A DNA stretch of 64,000 nt from the NCBI GenBank assembly GCA_964019425.1, contig OZ025789.1, positions 496,001-560,000 of the forward strand, read 5' to 3'. This document shows positions 30,615-41,268 of the stretch, piece by piece (the stretch's first letter is position 1; every line of letters begins with the position of its first letter). The position numbers and the translations under genes were made by a program. Origin of the DNA: Flectonema sp. DT1601. Taxonomy: Eukaryota > Euglenozoa > Diplonemea > Diplonemida > Diplonemidae. The notes beneath the pieces are model-generated. The model worked only from the letters and a program-made list of their open reading frames with translations, ran no database searches and was not told the DNA's origin.

Positions 30615-31541
30615 ATGAGAAGGGTTTTTTCAAGAGTCGCACGTAGAGCTTACTGCACGGATTCATTTAAGCAACACCAGGCTGGGAATTATCAAGTTCC
30701 GGGAGGCACCTTAGAGAATCCATTGGCTCCGGAAGTCCTGCAGCAGCACATTGACTCTGAGAGAAAATGGATGGAATTTTCAAACAAATTAGACGAAGCT
30801 AGAGAGACTGGTGAATCTGAATTAATTATCAAAACACTCAACTCTGGTATTGAACTTGCTGATGAATTGGGTGAAGAGTTAAGAAGACCTGGTTACGAAG
30901 CATCAATACATTTGGAGGCATCACAGCTTCATCTTGCTAACAATGAATTGAAAGAGTCTGCTGAGAGAAGTTTTCTTGCTGAAGGAGCATTTAATCTCGA
31001 CAAGGATAAGGCAGGTCTCATGCGTGCGAAACTATTCACTGCCAATGTAGAAATTAAAGGAAATAACGCCTCAAAGGTTATGGAATCTCTGAAATCAATT
31101 CTAACCTGGTGTGAGGTTGACTCAAAGACTGGAACTCCAATCGAGCAGGACGCAGCAGACAAATTGATGCCACTTACCAAACTAGCACTTGCTGGTGCTC
31201 AAGTTCAGATGGGTGAATTTGACAGTGCTCGTGCTGTTCTCAGTGAGATCATCCCAGATTTTGCTACTTCTAAGTATGTTTTGTTTTATACTTTTTCAAT
31301 ATTGACCTGTCCGACTTTACAAAAAAAAAACACACACACAAAACACAACAGAGATATTGAAAACACCTGGGCCTGTTTAGTTGTAGCAGAACAATGTTTC
31401 CTTGGAATGGGTGACACCAGAGCTCTTAAAAACGCATTCGACAGACAGCGTAATTGGGCAAAACGTCACGACTTAGAAGATCGATTGGCAGAAGTTGAAA
31501 AGAAGATAGAAGCCCTGGGACAGAAAGAGGTAGCAGAGTAA
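30615..31541 (+). CDS. Mitochondrial TPR-like protein
   Basis: Two exons (30615-31273 and 31352-31541, intron phase 2, 78 nt) give 282 aa. The intron length is a multiple of three and lacks a stop, so unspliced RNA would read through, but the inserted residues are low-complexity and the join SK-DIENTWACLVV is better. The N-terminus MRRVFSRVARRAYCTDS is a typical mitochondrial presequence. The rest is all-alpha with TPR-like pairs, for example KTLNSGIELADELGEELRRP and LALAGAQVQMGEFDSARAVL. I do not recognise an orthologue. A role in a mitochondrial complex, ribosome or RNA process is plausible only by family habit. Confidence 0.75.
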   Translation: MRRVFSRVARRAYCTDSFKQHQAGNYQVPGGTLENPLAPEVLQQHIDSERKWMEFSNKLDEARETGESELIIKTLNSGIELADELGEELRRPGYEASIHLEASQLHLANNELKESAERSFLAEGAFNLDKDKAGLMRAKLFTANVEIKGNNASKVMESLKSILTWCEVDSKTGTPIEQDAADKLMPLTKLALAGAQVQMGEFDSARAVLSEIIPDFATSKYVLFYTFSILTCPTLQKKNTHTKHNRDIENTWACLVVAEQCFLGMGDTRALKNAFDRQRNWAKRHDLEDRLAEVEKKIEALGQKEVAE

Positions 31542-31872
31542 ATATCGAATGATAGAATTAGTTAGTTTATTCATGTAGAGTCACCGTAAAGGCTTATCAC
31601 AAGGAAGTGGCCTCGTCACAGACATTTATATTGGGCCATGTTCCACTTAGAGAGAGTAGGCATTCGACCGATCAGTCCTGATGGAAATACAGTAGTGATC
31701 TGATAGTTTTCTCATTTAGTATTGTTAATTAAAAAAAAGAGTGATAATAATATTCTTATATTTACAGATGAGGGAAAGAATATGTATTTTTTTTTGGTTG
31801 ATAAGAATCTTTTCATTCAGTCACACGACGGATGTTTAATATTTTTTTTTTCTTTCAGAACTATCTAAGAGA
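31542..31872. other. Intergenic spacer
   Basis: Nothing gene-like. The strong acceptor (T run then tctttcag) ends at 31858. Confidence 0.7.
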
Positions 31873-33387
31873 ATGGAATCGAAGTTGAAACAGTTTATCT
31901 CTGAAGAAAACACACAAAACAATCTAACTGATGGAGTAATCACAAGAGGATGTGAAGCATCAGGAGTATACTTAGCTTTACAAGAACGACACCATCATAA
32001 TTTGGATCTAACTCATGAGAATTGGGGTGAAGCTACCGAAGAACAAATGGGCTGCTGCAGTATAATAATAACTGGTGACAAGGGAGCTGGAAAAACAACA
32101 TTCCTTTCAGGACTCTCATCAGGCAACAGTAAGATTCTCCAAGCCCTGAGATACGACAACGCGTCCTTTTATAATATTTGGTACGGTTCTAATGAGTGTG
32201 AAATAGATCTACTCAAAGCATCATTAAAAGACAGAGATTTACACTTCTATCAAACAGAATTGGCTCATGCGAGTATGACTATTCCTTTCAGTGAGTTTGC
32301 TCTCTTCATGGAAGATAATGAGTACACTGAACCATCTCAACCAATACCAATATTACCACATCCGCAACCTACTCATGTCTTGCTTCGTATTTTAGAGATA
32401 GGTGGAGATGCTCTTAACTTGTTGTCATCAAGTAAAGTAATCTGTGATGAAAAACAACAAATATACAATAGTATAAAAACACTACTTAGTGAACACCTAT
32501 CATGCCAACCAAGCATTTGTTACTTTGTTTCTGATGACGTCTCAGCTGAAACCCGATTTGAAAAAATTCAAACTCTAAAAAAAACATCAAACACGACTTC
32601 TATATCGCTATTCACTAGATCGGATGAGGATCAGTGGTCTGGATTGGTGGAAGAATTTCGGAATTGTGGATTTGAAAGTATCAAAATATTTAACTTTGAT
32701 CACCTAAACATCTCCAACCCTGACAATGTGATAATGAATAACGTTGGGATACTACGAACAATGAGACGAATACTAAACTCAAACGAGATGCTCGTTGGAG
32801 GAAATATGCTTGTTAAGGTTGCTGCTCCACAACTATTAGCGATTATATTCGATAGGCATGATGGTTCAATTTTAACGTCATCATCGTATAGCGATTTGTT
32901 ACATGAATATCATGAGGACATTGAACATAGTGAAGTATACAGCAGGGGGGTATTGCCAAGGGTGGTTTTACCGCCCTCGTTTTTTGCCTTTGCGGAAGAT
33001 CAGCTTGTTGATCTGCTGGTGTCAAAGTACAAAGTGTTACTACCATTGTCAGTATGTTATACTATTACAAAAGGATCTGATGTATTGTGGGTTCATTCTG
33101 CTTCTGAAGATGAAAAATCATATCACATTCCTCAATCAAAAACACTTTTATCAATCATCAATCATCAGTTAGCCCTCTTCTTACCAACGTCGTTAGATGA
33201 ACCTTTTGTGGGGGTTTCTGTTGTAAAAGAATTAGTTTGTGAAGCTGTTGTTGATGGAACGCTGTTTTTTGATGTTTTTGTTGCTGCTCTCATGGCGGAT
33301 GTTTCAGAAATTCAGGATGCTGATGGAAATACGATTCGTTTCAGTGTAGGGAAGTTAAGTTCATCTGTATCTAACAAATCAGGTTAA
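31873..33387 (+). CDS. P-loop NTPase-like protein, unassigned family
   Basis: 504 aa, single exon. A central Walker A motif (CSIIITGDKGAGKTTFLSGL, near residues 60-82) sits on a predicted beta strand. LLRILEIGGDALNL near 175 could be the Walker B or switch-II strand, and SLFTRSDEDQW near 250 a weak base-recognition segment. The layout of a small-GTPase-like fold with extra C-terminal alpha/beta sequence resembles dynein light intermediate chains, but I cannot confirm that family. No TM or signal peptide. Start context is good: it follows the acceptor at 31858 by 14 nt. Confidence 0.65.
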   Translation: MESKLKQFISEENTQNNLTDGVITRGCEASGVYLALQERHHHNLDLTHENWGEATEEQMGCCSIIITGDKGAGKTTFLSGLSSGNSKILQALRYDNASFYNIWYGSNECEIDLLKASLKDRDLHFYQTELAHASMTIPFSEFALFMEDNEYTEPSQPIPILPHPQPTHVLLRILEIGGDALNLLSSSKVICDEKQQIYNSIKTLLSEHLSCQPSICYFVSDDVSAETRFEKIQTLKKTSNTTSISLFTRSDEDQWSGLVEEFRNCGFESIKIFNFDHLNISNPDNVIMNNVGILRTMRRILNSNEMLVGGNMLVKVAAPQLLAIIFDRHDGSILTSSSYSDLLHEYHEDIEHSEVYSRGVLPRVVLPPSFFAFAEDQLVDLLVSKYKVLLPLSVCYTITKGSDVLWVHSASEDEKSYHIPQSKTLLSIINHQLALFLPTSLDEPFVGVSVVKELVCEAVVDGTLFFDVFVAALMADVSEIQDADGNTIRFSVGKLSSSVSNKSG

Positions 33388-33549
33388 CGTGTGTTCGTCA
33401 TTTGATAATCCTATCTAACCTTTCTTATTAAGGCATACGTTCGATTGATATTTTTATGAGGGTAAAACAAACTATTTCAATTTTGAATTTCTTTTTTTTT
33501 TTTTTTTTTTTTAATTCCTCCGGACAGCAACAAAAGTCTAATAAGCAAT
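33388..33549. other. Short intergenic spacer with T run
   Basis: A T run of about 20 at 33491-33512 precedes the acceptor attcctccggacag, which ends at 33527. Confidence 0.6.
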
Positions 33550-35250
33550 ATGCCGGCTATGCAATCCCCGACTGCTCGCTACACTGCGGGTTATCAGAAT
33601 TTTGATTTGATCGGATGTACCAGAAAGAGTATTGACCGCGCCATTGATGAAAAGGGATTAAAAGTACTTCTACTTGACTCTGTGACTGAAGCAGTAGTGA
33701 GCATGACTTATTCTTTCAATGAAATGCTATCAAAGGATGTCTATTTAATCGATCAAATGTCAAACCCAAAAAGACAACGACAGGGACATCTGAAGGCGAT
33801 TCTCTTCATTCAACCGACAGAACAGAACTGTGAATTCATTGAAAGGGAGCTCCGTGATCCAATGTACGGAGGGTATTATTTGTTTTTCACGAATATAGCT
33901 GAGAACCACATCTTGGAACGAATTGCCCAGGCCGACGACAGAGAGAGAGTGCAACAAGTTCACGAAGTGTATTCTGACTACCTACCAATACATCCTTATG
34001 CTTTCACATGCGACGTTAGAAAACCTCTTTTATTAGACTCTGAAATGGACGCGTCTCGTATATGTGATGTAATAGTTGGTGTCCTGCTATCAGTAAGGCG
34101 TGATCCGTGGATTAGATACCAAGAATCAAGTACTTCCTGTACTCGTCTTGCACAGGCAATCACAAAGAGAACTCAAAGTGATGCGTCGCTATTTGAGTTT
34201 AGGAGATCAACTGACTGCGTGTTACTTCTACTGGACAGAAGAGATGATATTATTACACCTCTGTTAACACAATGGACGTATGAAGCAATGGTTCATCAAC
34301 ATTATGGAATCACTCACCATAAAGCTCAAATTCCTGGAGAAGAACAAATGAATCTGATACCCCTATACGATCCATTTTGGATTGAAAATTTACATTCTAA
34401 TTGGGGTGAAGTTTGTCAAAATGTAAAGAAATTTGTTGATACTTACAAATCAAAAACACATATGAAAGACGACACTACAAATTTAGAAGACATAAAAAAA
34501 TTCATGGACAAAATGCCAGAACTGCGTAAAGAGAGCGTCAGCATCGGAAAACACGCGAATATCGCTGCGGATTTGGGAAGGATAATTAAAAGCAGAGAAC
34601 TGATGACGATTTCTAGTTTAGAACAGGAGATTTCTTGTACCAGCAATCACAAAGAACACGTTGAAGCCCTCACTGAAATGCTTTCGGCGATGGAAACGAA
34701 TCCACCTGACTGTTTATTACTCTTAGTCATCTATGCCATACGATGGGAAAAACATAAAGAAAATCAACTACCACGTCTAAAACAAATCCTCTGCGATTCA
34801 AAAGGTCTGTCTCAAACTTCTGTCACGAACACAATTGAAAACGCTCTTCGCTATGGTGGAGCCAAACAACGAAGCTCTGATTTATTTGATGAAGAAAAAA
34901 AGTTATCAAATATGCTGAGACAAGCAGTAAAAGGAATGCAAGAAGTTGAAAATATCTACACCCAGCATGAACCTTTGTTAAAAAAGACTCTTCTTTCAGT
35001 GTTCAAGAAGAAATTATCAACAGAGCTATTCCCGTATACTTCCACGAAGACTCCTCCAAATCCGAAAGATTTCAAACCAAAAGAAGTCATAGTCTTCATA
35101 GTCGGAGGGATGTCCTGCGAAGAAATGAAATGTGTCAAAGAATGTATGGATGAACTTAATAAAGAAGTAGCTACGGGAGGTTATAAAATTATATTAGGAG
35201 GGACAGATGTTCTCAGGAGTAGTGAAGTCATGGATGCATTGTCAAAATAA
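33550..35250 (+). CDS. VPS45: Vps45, Sec1/Munc18-family vesicle fusion regulator
   Basis: 566 aa, the usual length for the family. SM-protein features run throughout: GLKVLLLDSVTEAVVSMTYS, VYLIDQM, LKAILFIQPTEQNCEFIERE, then PMYGGYYLFFTNI and the Vps45-like VQQVHEVYSDYLPIHPYAFT. The core LLLDRRDDIITPLLTQWTYE with MVHQHYGI follows, and the C-terminal VIVFIVGGMSCEEMK-type segment is present (EVIVFIVGGMSCEEMKCVKE). Vps45 binds the syntaxin of the TGN/endosome and its SNARE complex to promote fusion. The protein is cytosolic and peripheral. The sequence is complete with no internal disruption. Confidence 0.95.
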   Translation: MPAMQSPTARYTAGYQNFDLIGCTRKSIDRAIDEKGLKVLLLDSVTEAVVSMTYSFNEMLSKDVYLIDQMSNPKRQRQGHLKAILFIQPTEQNCEFIERELRDPMYGGYYLFFTNIAENHILERIAQADDRERVQQVHEVYSDYLPIHPYAFTCDVRKPLLLDSEMDASRICDVIVGVLLSVRRDPWIRYQESSTSCTRLAQAITKRTQSDASLFEFRRSTDCVLLLLDRRDDIITPLLTQWTYEAMVHQHYGITHHKAQIPGEEQMNLIPLYDPFWIENLHSNWGEVCQNVKKFVDTYKSKTHMKDDTTNLEDIKKFMDKMPELRKESVSIGKHANIAADLGRIIKSRELMTISSLEQEISCTSNHKEHVEALTEMLSAMETNPPDCLLLLVIYAIRWEKHKENQLPRLKQILCDSKGLSQTSVTNTIENALRYGGAKQRSSDLFDEEKKLSNMLRQAVKGMQEVENIYTQHEPLLKKTLLSVFKKKLSTELFPYTSTKTPPNPKDFKPKEVIVFIVGGMSCEEMKCVKECMDELNKEVATGGYKIILGGTDVLRSSEVMDALSK

Positions 35251-35645
35251 GATTTTAAAATTTTTTTGTTTCAAATTAATGGATATATCTGTTTCGCTCT
35301 GTTTGTGAGAGAATAGAGAAAAAATGAGTGTTTTTTACGTTCTGTTTTCCCCACCCCCATTTTTTTATTTTCGTTCTCCTCTATGCTCTTCCCCTTTAAA
35401 TCTTTTTTTGCCAAGTGAAAACCCATAAGCTAACTTGTTTTTTTGAGTTTTTTTTTTTCTTTTTATTTGTCCTCGAACTCGCTTCATGATATTCTGTCCT
35501 CGCTTAGTTTAAAAAAAAAAAAAAAAATTCAATTTGGTTTTTTGTTGTTTTGGAAATATAAAAAAAAAAAAAAAAAAATTAGTTTTTTGTCATGAGATTA
35601 CAATACAATACCTTACCTTAAAAACTCAACAGGAAGGTTCACTAC
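35251..35645. other. Intergenic spacer
   Basis: A and T runs only. The candidate acceptor aaaactcaacag ends at 35632. Confidence 0.7.
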
Positions 35646-37283
35646 ATGAACGGCCCATCAGACGGTTGGGTCAGAGGAAGAGACTACCGAAGAGGAAATC
35701 GATTGGGTAGTGGTGGTTATGGTGTAGTCTTTGAGTGCATTAACATGAACCCAACCGTACGAAAAGAAGGAATAAAATTAAACAGAGGAGCGTTATTCGC
35801 TGAAAAGGTAGTAGAACTCGCTTGTGACAGAGGTTCCATCAACGAATTACGCAACGAAGTCGAGGTTTTATCATCTTTACAACACCCTCACATTGTTAGA
35901 TACTACGGAAGTTACATATCAGGAAAAGAAAGATGTAGATTACATTTGTTTATGGAATACGTTCCAGGGGGTAGTCTACATGACATAGTAGTTCAGTTTG
36001 GTCGATTATCAGAAGCAGTAATTCAGACATACACAGAACAGATTCTTCAGGCACTTCAATACCTTCATAGTGAGGGTTATGTTCACAGAGATCTTAAAGC
36101 GTCGAATATTCTAATCAATACTTCTTCTGTTGTAAAAGTTGGTGATTTTGGAACTTGTCATCGAATGGAGAACCTTAGAAATCAAAATCATGAAATCGAA
36201 CTATCTCAGGTGGGAACTCCATCGTTCTTCCCTCCAGAACGAATATTAGAGAAGAAGATTGGACCACAAACTGATATTTGGGCTTTGGGGTGCGTCATCT
36301 TAGAAATGATAAATGGATACAGACCTTTCCGACATGCTGAGAATGTCTACCAGGTCGGGTACAGACTATCATCTGGTGAGCTACCTTCTGAGGAAGTTCC
36401 AGGAACAGCTAGTAATGAACTGAGAAAGTTTGTAAAACTTTGTTGTGAAAGAGATTTAGATCGAAGACCGCTATCGAATACTTTACTCAATGATCAATTT
36501 ATCAAAATGGAAATTGGAAGTGAGTCTACGAGTGATTTCGGATACGGATCAGACGGTACTGATGACAGAATGTCTTTAGAAATGACAGAAACGATGACCA
36601 TCAGTACTCTAAATTACTACAACAGTACGATAGCTGCTACTTCAACAGCTGAATATGGACAACAACAAATTGTTCAGCAAGTTCCGCTTGTAGCTGCTGC
36701 TTCTCGTCAGCCAGCACATGGTCATAGAAGTGTTCGAAAAAGGAAATATATACCATCAATGCAAGCCTGTTTTAGCGGTTGTGCTATTGCAGCAGGTGCA
36801 TCAGTGCTACAGTCAATAGGATACGCAAAGAACTTAATATCAAAGTATTCGACAACTCCAAAAGGGATGGCAGCGATATCTGACGGTGCTGTTAGTTTAC
36901 AACATGGACACACTAGTCAAAGTGCTCTTATTAGGGGTTGTGTTTGGTTGGTTGGGATAACTACACCCCCGGCAGAGCTGACGACCTTTTTACAACGTGC
37001 TCGAGAACGACACTCTGAATATCATGAGCGTCATCATAATGGGAGTATGTTCTATTATTTTATGAGGAAGAAAGGTACAAAGTCATTTAGAAAGTTTATG
37101 ATGTTTACTTTCTGTACTGCTCTTCTTACTCTTATGTACGAACTGGTTCTTCTCATTCGAGAGAAGAGGAAACTAATTCAGCAAGAGGGTGCGTACTCTC
37201 CACGTTGCCGACCAAGCGCAAATATTCGCATAATTCAGAGGTACTTGCGCTGTAAGACAGGTGGAAAGTTAACTGAGGGATAA
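35646..37283 (+). CDS. STE11-like protein kinase with a C-terminal membrane anchor
   Basis: 545 aa, single exon. The kinase domain starts near residue 10: GNRLGSGGYGVVF loop, FAEKVV lysine, HPHIVRYYGSY, LFMEYVPGGSLHDIV, YVHRDLKASNILI, VGDFGTCHRM, VGTPSFFPPERIL and DIWALGCVILEM. All catalytic residues are present, and the pattern is that of MAPKKK/STE11 kinases. The C-terminal half is Ser/Thr-rich linker, then a hydrophobic helix FMMFTFCTALLTLMYELVLL near 478-500 followed by basic residues. A tail-anchored or single-pass kinase facing the cytosol is predicted. The activating ligand and downstream kinase are unknown. Confidence 0.88.
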   Translation: MNGPSDGWVRGRDYRRGNRLGSGGYGVVFECINMNPTVRKEGIKLNRGALFAEKVVELACDRGSINELRNEVEVLSSLQHPHIVRYYGSYISGKERCRLHLFMEYVPGGSLHDIVVQFGRLSEAVIQTYTEQILQALQYLHSEGYVHRDLKASNILINTSSVVKVGDFGTCHRMENLRNQNHEIELSQVGTPSFFPPERILEKKIGPQTDIWALGCVILEMINGYRPFRHAENVYQVGYRLSSGELPSEEVPGTASNELRKFVKLCCERDLDRRPLSNTLLNDQFIKMEIGSESTSDFGYGSDGTDDRMSLEMTETMTISTLNYYNSTIAATSTAEYGQQQIVQQVPLVAAASRQPAHGHRSVRKRKYIPSMQACFSGCAIAAGASVLQSIGYAKNLISKYSTTPKGMAAISDGAVSLQHGHTSQSALIRGCVWLVGITTPPAELTTFLQRARERHSEYHERHHNGSMFYYFMRKKGTKSFRKFMMFTFCTALLTLMYELVLLIREKRKLIQQEGAYSPRCRPSANIRIIQRYLRCKTGGKLTEG

Positions 37284-38441
37284 GTTTTTTTTTTTTTTGT
37301 TGTGTGTTTTTTTTTTGTTCAGTTTTAAGCGATCTCATCGCTGTAGTATTGGTGACGGTCACTTGAGCAATATAATCGCCACCCCCTTTTCCTCTCAGAA
37401 TGGTTGAACTTGATTTGTGATAGCGAGAGATGCTTCACTTTATTTTTCTTTTTTTGAGAACGATGTTGGAGCGCCCGTAAGAAATATGCTCTTTTTAAAA
37501 AAAAAAAGAAAATAGGCGTCTATTGGAAATGCCACCAAAAGGAGGGAAACACTCCTCGCTACGTACGTATTGGTTCTCTTCTCGCTTGTGATAAAATTTA
37601 TCAGTCAGTTCAGATCTAGTTGATCTCTGGGGTTAAGCGTCTTGAAAGACGAATTGATCATCTCTCCCCTTTTTATGATTCTGTCTTGCCTCCTGAATTT
37701 GACCTTTTTCTTTTTTTTTTTTTTAAAAAAAGAAGGCTGCGTAAATGGCTAATACTCGTCTGGATTCCTGTCTTCCTCCGTCACCTTATTTACGGTGCAA
37801 ATCAGAAATAATGTAATACACTCTGAAGAACGTAAATGACGGTTTTTTGTTGTCATCTGTAAAATATCAATACCACAATTTCAAAAAAAAAGAGACGTCT
37901 TTTTTACTGCTAATGTCAAGTCTTGTAGCCACCTTTCGAGGGTCTGTTGTCCTTACGTGTGCCTTAAAGCAAGAAAAAGAAAGGCAAATAAAAAAAAATA
38001 AATGAATAACTTGTTTTTTTGACTTCGCTCTCTACGTACGTACGAAAGAAAAATAAAAAAAACCGTTTCAGATTTGCCTTTTTTTTTCCTTGAACGCAGA
38101 CAGAATCTGGTCGCAGGGAAAATAAATCATGACCATGAGAAGTAACTTCAAAAATGGTCTACTTCATGTTTTACTTTTTTACTTTGAGTGTGATACGAAA
38201 TTACGAGCCTTTGGACATTCTTTTTAACAAATCAATTTTTTTAGTGTCAAGAATGGTCAAGTTCAGTCCATTACTTTCCTGAGATGTTCACAGTTTTCAA
38301 CTTCATTGTCCCAATTAGTTTTGTTTTGTATTTGTTGCATCTTTACTGTTTAACGTACTACTGAGTTGGTATCACAATATTTTATCATTTTGTTCATACT
38401 GATAATTCAACATAATTTACTACTCAGTACCAACCACTAAA
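37284..38441. other. Intergenic region with an inverted copy of repeat A
   Basis: No gene is supported in this 1.16-kb gap. It contains A and T runs, acgtacgtac-type short palindromes at about 37560 and 38032, and repeat A copy 3 at 38067-38143. A candidate acceptor (ttactactcag) ends at 38427. Confidence 0.7.
38067..38143 (-). repeat. Dispersed repeat A, copy 3 (inverted, partial)
   Basis: ttcagatttgcc, then ttgaacgcagac and tcgcagggaaaataaatcat plus gaccat are the reverse complement of the 3' two thirds of the copy at 47377-47500. The remainder toward 38160 is too diverged to align confidently. Confidence 0.8.
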
Positions 38442-39809
38442 ATGAAGGGCAAGGTAATTAGTTGGAACAAAGGAAGTGGATTTGGATTTGTACGTGGCCC
38501 AAGAGGAATTTCTGTCTACGTACATCACTCACTGATAGGTGGTGAGTTAGTCATTGGAGAAGATGTTGAGTTCGAGCATGAAGTTGTTCAAATTGACGGT
38601 CAAGAAAAAAACAGAGCAACCAAATGCTCAGGATATGGAGTAAGAAAAAGAGGTAAAGAAAAAGGTATCGTTGTGAGTTGGATGGGAAATTTTGGATTTA
38701 TTGGAATTAACAAGAAGGATGTCACTGAATGTTTATTTGTTCATAAAAGAGTACTCGGTGACGAACTCCAACTATCACCTGGACAAACTGTTTATTTTGA
38801 TATTGTTGACAAAAACGGACGGGAAGAAGCAACATCCTTATCTGGTCCTGGTGTCGTAAGAGAGTCTGAAGCCGTTAGAAACTTTTTTAAGGAAATCAGA
38901 GTAGACATCGATCAAGAGCTCCTCGATGAATTTCGTATTGTTGAGGATCTCATGGTCCACCCTCGCGAACTTAGCGACAAGGGCTTCAGTCGTGAAGCTG
39001 TTGCCCGTATAATGGATAAATGTGGTGAACTTAGAGAATTAAAAGCACAATACAAACACTCAAAAAAGAATAGTCGTCCTGAAAACTGTGCTCGTGTCTC
39101 TCGTTGGGACTTCATCCGCGGTTATGGATTTGTCTTTTTTGAAGACAAGAAGAAACGTTTGATGGTCCCAATGACTGCTCTTGGTTCAGAAGGAGGTCAC
39201 TTGATTGAAGGAGAGGAAGTAATTGTTGTGTCACAAGACAAGGGTCGTGCGACTGAAGTAACTGGATTCGGAGTCAAGCCACGAGGCAAAGTCCGAGGTC
39301 TTGTAAAATCATGGAACGTCGGAGGGGGCTACGGTTGGGTCACCGCCGACGACACCTGCGTTGAGTCGCATTTTGCCCAGAGAGACCTTCCTATGGGTTG
39401 TGGTGTCTTCCCTGGTGAAATTATTTATTATGATGAAATTGTTAAGGATGAAAAATCTGGTAAAACTTCTGCTGTTAACATTACTGGTAGAGCACTCTGT
39501 CCACTTGAAGAGATTGATGAGATTTATTCAATAAAAAATAGGGGAATGCAACCTCCTATGAGAGGAGGCCGTGGTGGTTATGGCCCACCACAAGGAGGTA
39601 AGGGAGGATACTATGATGGTGGATATGACAGGGAACCTCCACAGCGTTCAGGGGGATACGACTACGGAAACCATTATGATCACTCTGACCATCGCGGACC
39701 TCCCCAACACCTCTCTGGTGGTCATAAGGGAGATAAGTACGGTCCCCCTCGTGGTGGACGTGGCGGCAAAGGCTTCCGCAACAACGATCGTAATCGTGAT
39801 CGTTACTAG
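38442..39809 (+). CDS. Multi-cold-shock-domain RNA-binding protein with RGG tail
   Basis: 455 aa, single exon. Four CSD-like modules: residues 1-65 (KGKVISWNKGSGFGFVRGP), about 73-135 (KGIVVSWMGNFGFIGI), about 212-280 (ARVSRWDFIRGYGFVFFEDK) and about 285-350 (RGLVKSWNVGGGYGWVTADD). Each has an RNP1-like G-F/Y-G-F/W segment. The tail from about 365 is rich in RGG/GGY (RGGRGGYGPPQGGKGGYYDG). CSD plus RGG is the plan of Y-box proteins and of trypanosome RBP16; four modules in one chain is unusual. A role in mRNA binding and storage or processing is expected. If genes here are polycistronic, such proteins would be important post-transcriptional regulators. Confidence 0.9.
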   Translation: MKGKVISWNKGSGFGFVRGPRGISVYVHHSLIGGELVIGEDVEFEHEVVQIDGQEKNRATKCSGYGVRKRGKEKGIVVSWMGNFGFIGINKKDVTECLFVHKRVLGDELQLSPGQTVYFDIVDKNGREEATSLSGPGVVRESEAVRNFFKEIRVDIDQELLDEFRIVEDLMVHPRELSDKGFSREAVARIMDKCGELRELKAQYKHSKKNSRPENCARVSRWDFIRGYGFVFFEDKKKRLMVPMTALGSEGGHLIEGEEVIVVSQDKGRATEVTGFGVKPRGKVRGLVKSWNVGGGYGWVTADDTCVESHFAQRDLPMGCGVFPGEIIYYDEIVKDEKSGKTSAVNITGRALCPLEEIDEIYSIKNRGMQPPMRGGRGGYGPPQGGKGGYYDGGYDREPPQRSGGYDYGNHYDHSDHRGPPQHLSGGHKGDKYGPPRGGRGGKGFRNNDRNRDRY

Positions 39810-41268
39810 GAGAAGCTCTCGCTCTTCCCATCTCCTCACGGAAAAAAAAAAAGTTGTCTGGGGACCAGTTTGCGTGCCCCTTCCCCTAAACAAGAAAGTA
39901 AAAAAACAACAAAAAAAAAAAACGAACGAGTAACCTATTACGTACTTTGGATAATTGATTCTACGAAGAAAAAAAAAATAGTAACAAAAAAAAAAAAAAA
40001 GTTTCCCCCCCTTTTTGACAAGAGTTGGTGTTTCTAACATTTTTATAATGCTGCGCTAAAAAAAACCAAACAGCGAAGTATCGTGCAATATATTGCAGAC
40101 ATGTTACTCTTCCCACACAGTTGCTTGTGGATGAGAGGTGATAGTCTCGTATTTGCATGTGTTCCCACCCTAGAATGCCTTCAGAAGAGCCAACGTACAA
40201 GTAGAGCCTTGCGTGTTGGGTATTCGGTTGTCATTTTCTCATACCAGTAGGATTATGTATTTCATAAGTTGAACTTAAATTTTTTTAACAACAAGACCCT
40301 TTTTTTTTTCCTCTTTTATTTTATTAAAAGTCTTAACTTGCCTTTTTTTTTTTTTTTTTTTTTTTTTCCCTTCGATTTTTTCTGCACTTTTGTGTAGCAA
40401 AAGTGGAAGCATTACCCGAATATGATTTCTTTTGTGAGCCAGTTTTTTTCAGAGACATCGATCTTGTCTTTGTCTCTGCCTGCTGCTTTTGCATCGGGTG
40501 ACGTAGTTTTAGTCCCATTCCAGGGATCTGTATTTTTCCAACTCTTTTTTTTCTTTCTTGGAAAAAAAAAAAAAAAAAAGTGTTTTCCTAACTTGATGAT
40601 GGCTAAAGACACTTGTGATTTTTAAAAAAAAAAAAAAATAATAATAATATAATGCATTGATTAAAAAAATGGGGGAGGAAGAAAAAACAAACAAAAAAAA
40701 AAAAAAAAAAAAAAAAAAAGAGAGAGAGAACACAAAAATAAAACAAAAAACAAAAAAATGATAATATTGCATTTTTGCACCTTTAATTGGCACTGAGCCA
40801 TTTTTCTTCCACTGATGTTTTTACTTCTCTTTTTAAAAATAAGCGTATTTTTTACGCGGATGACAAAAACGCTGCAATTTGAGGGTATTTCTCTCAATTC
40901 GTTTATGCAGAACCACTATAACAAAGTGCCACATAAGAATACTACCTTAAAAAAAAAAATAAAAAACAAAAAGAGGACACAATACAAAAGGGGAAGTGAT
41001 GAAAGTGTGTGACCCTTAAGCATAACTGACATTTTCAATATTTATTAAAAAAAAATAAAATGTTTTTTTTTTTTTTATAATATAATTTTTTATTATTATT
41101 ATTATTATTATTATGTTTTGGGTTTTTTTTTAATTGAAGCAAAATCACTAATCTCATTTTTTTTTTTTTTAAAGTTTCAGGAGAAGACATAAAACATGTA
41201 ACAATCTCTAAAGCAGAGCCTAGGTATTGATTTCGTTTCTTTATTGTTATTTTTGTAAGCAACCCCAA
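39810..41268. other. Intergenic low-complexity region
   Basis: No gene is supported. It is one of the richest homopolymer stretches: an A run of about 30 at 40688-40719, T runs at 40341-40367 and an ATT repeat at 41090-41113. The leader acceptor for the next gene is weak (tttttgtaag ending 41259). Confidence 0.7.
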
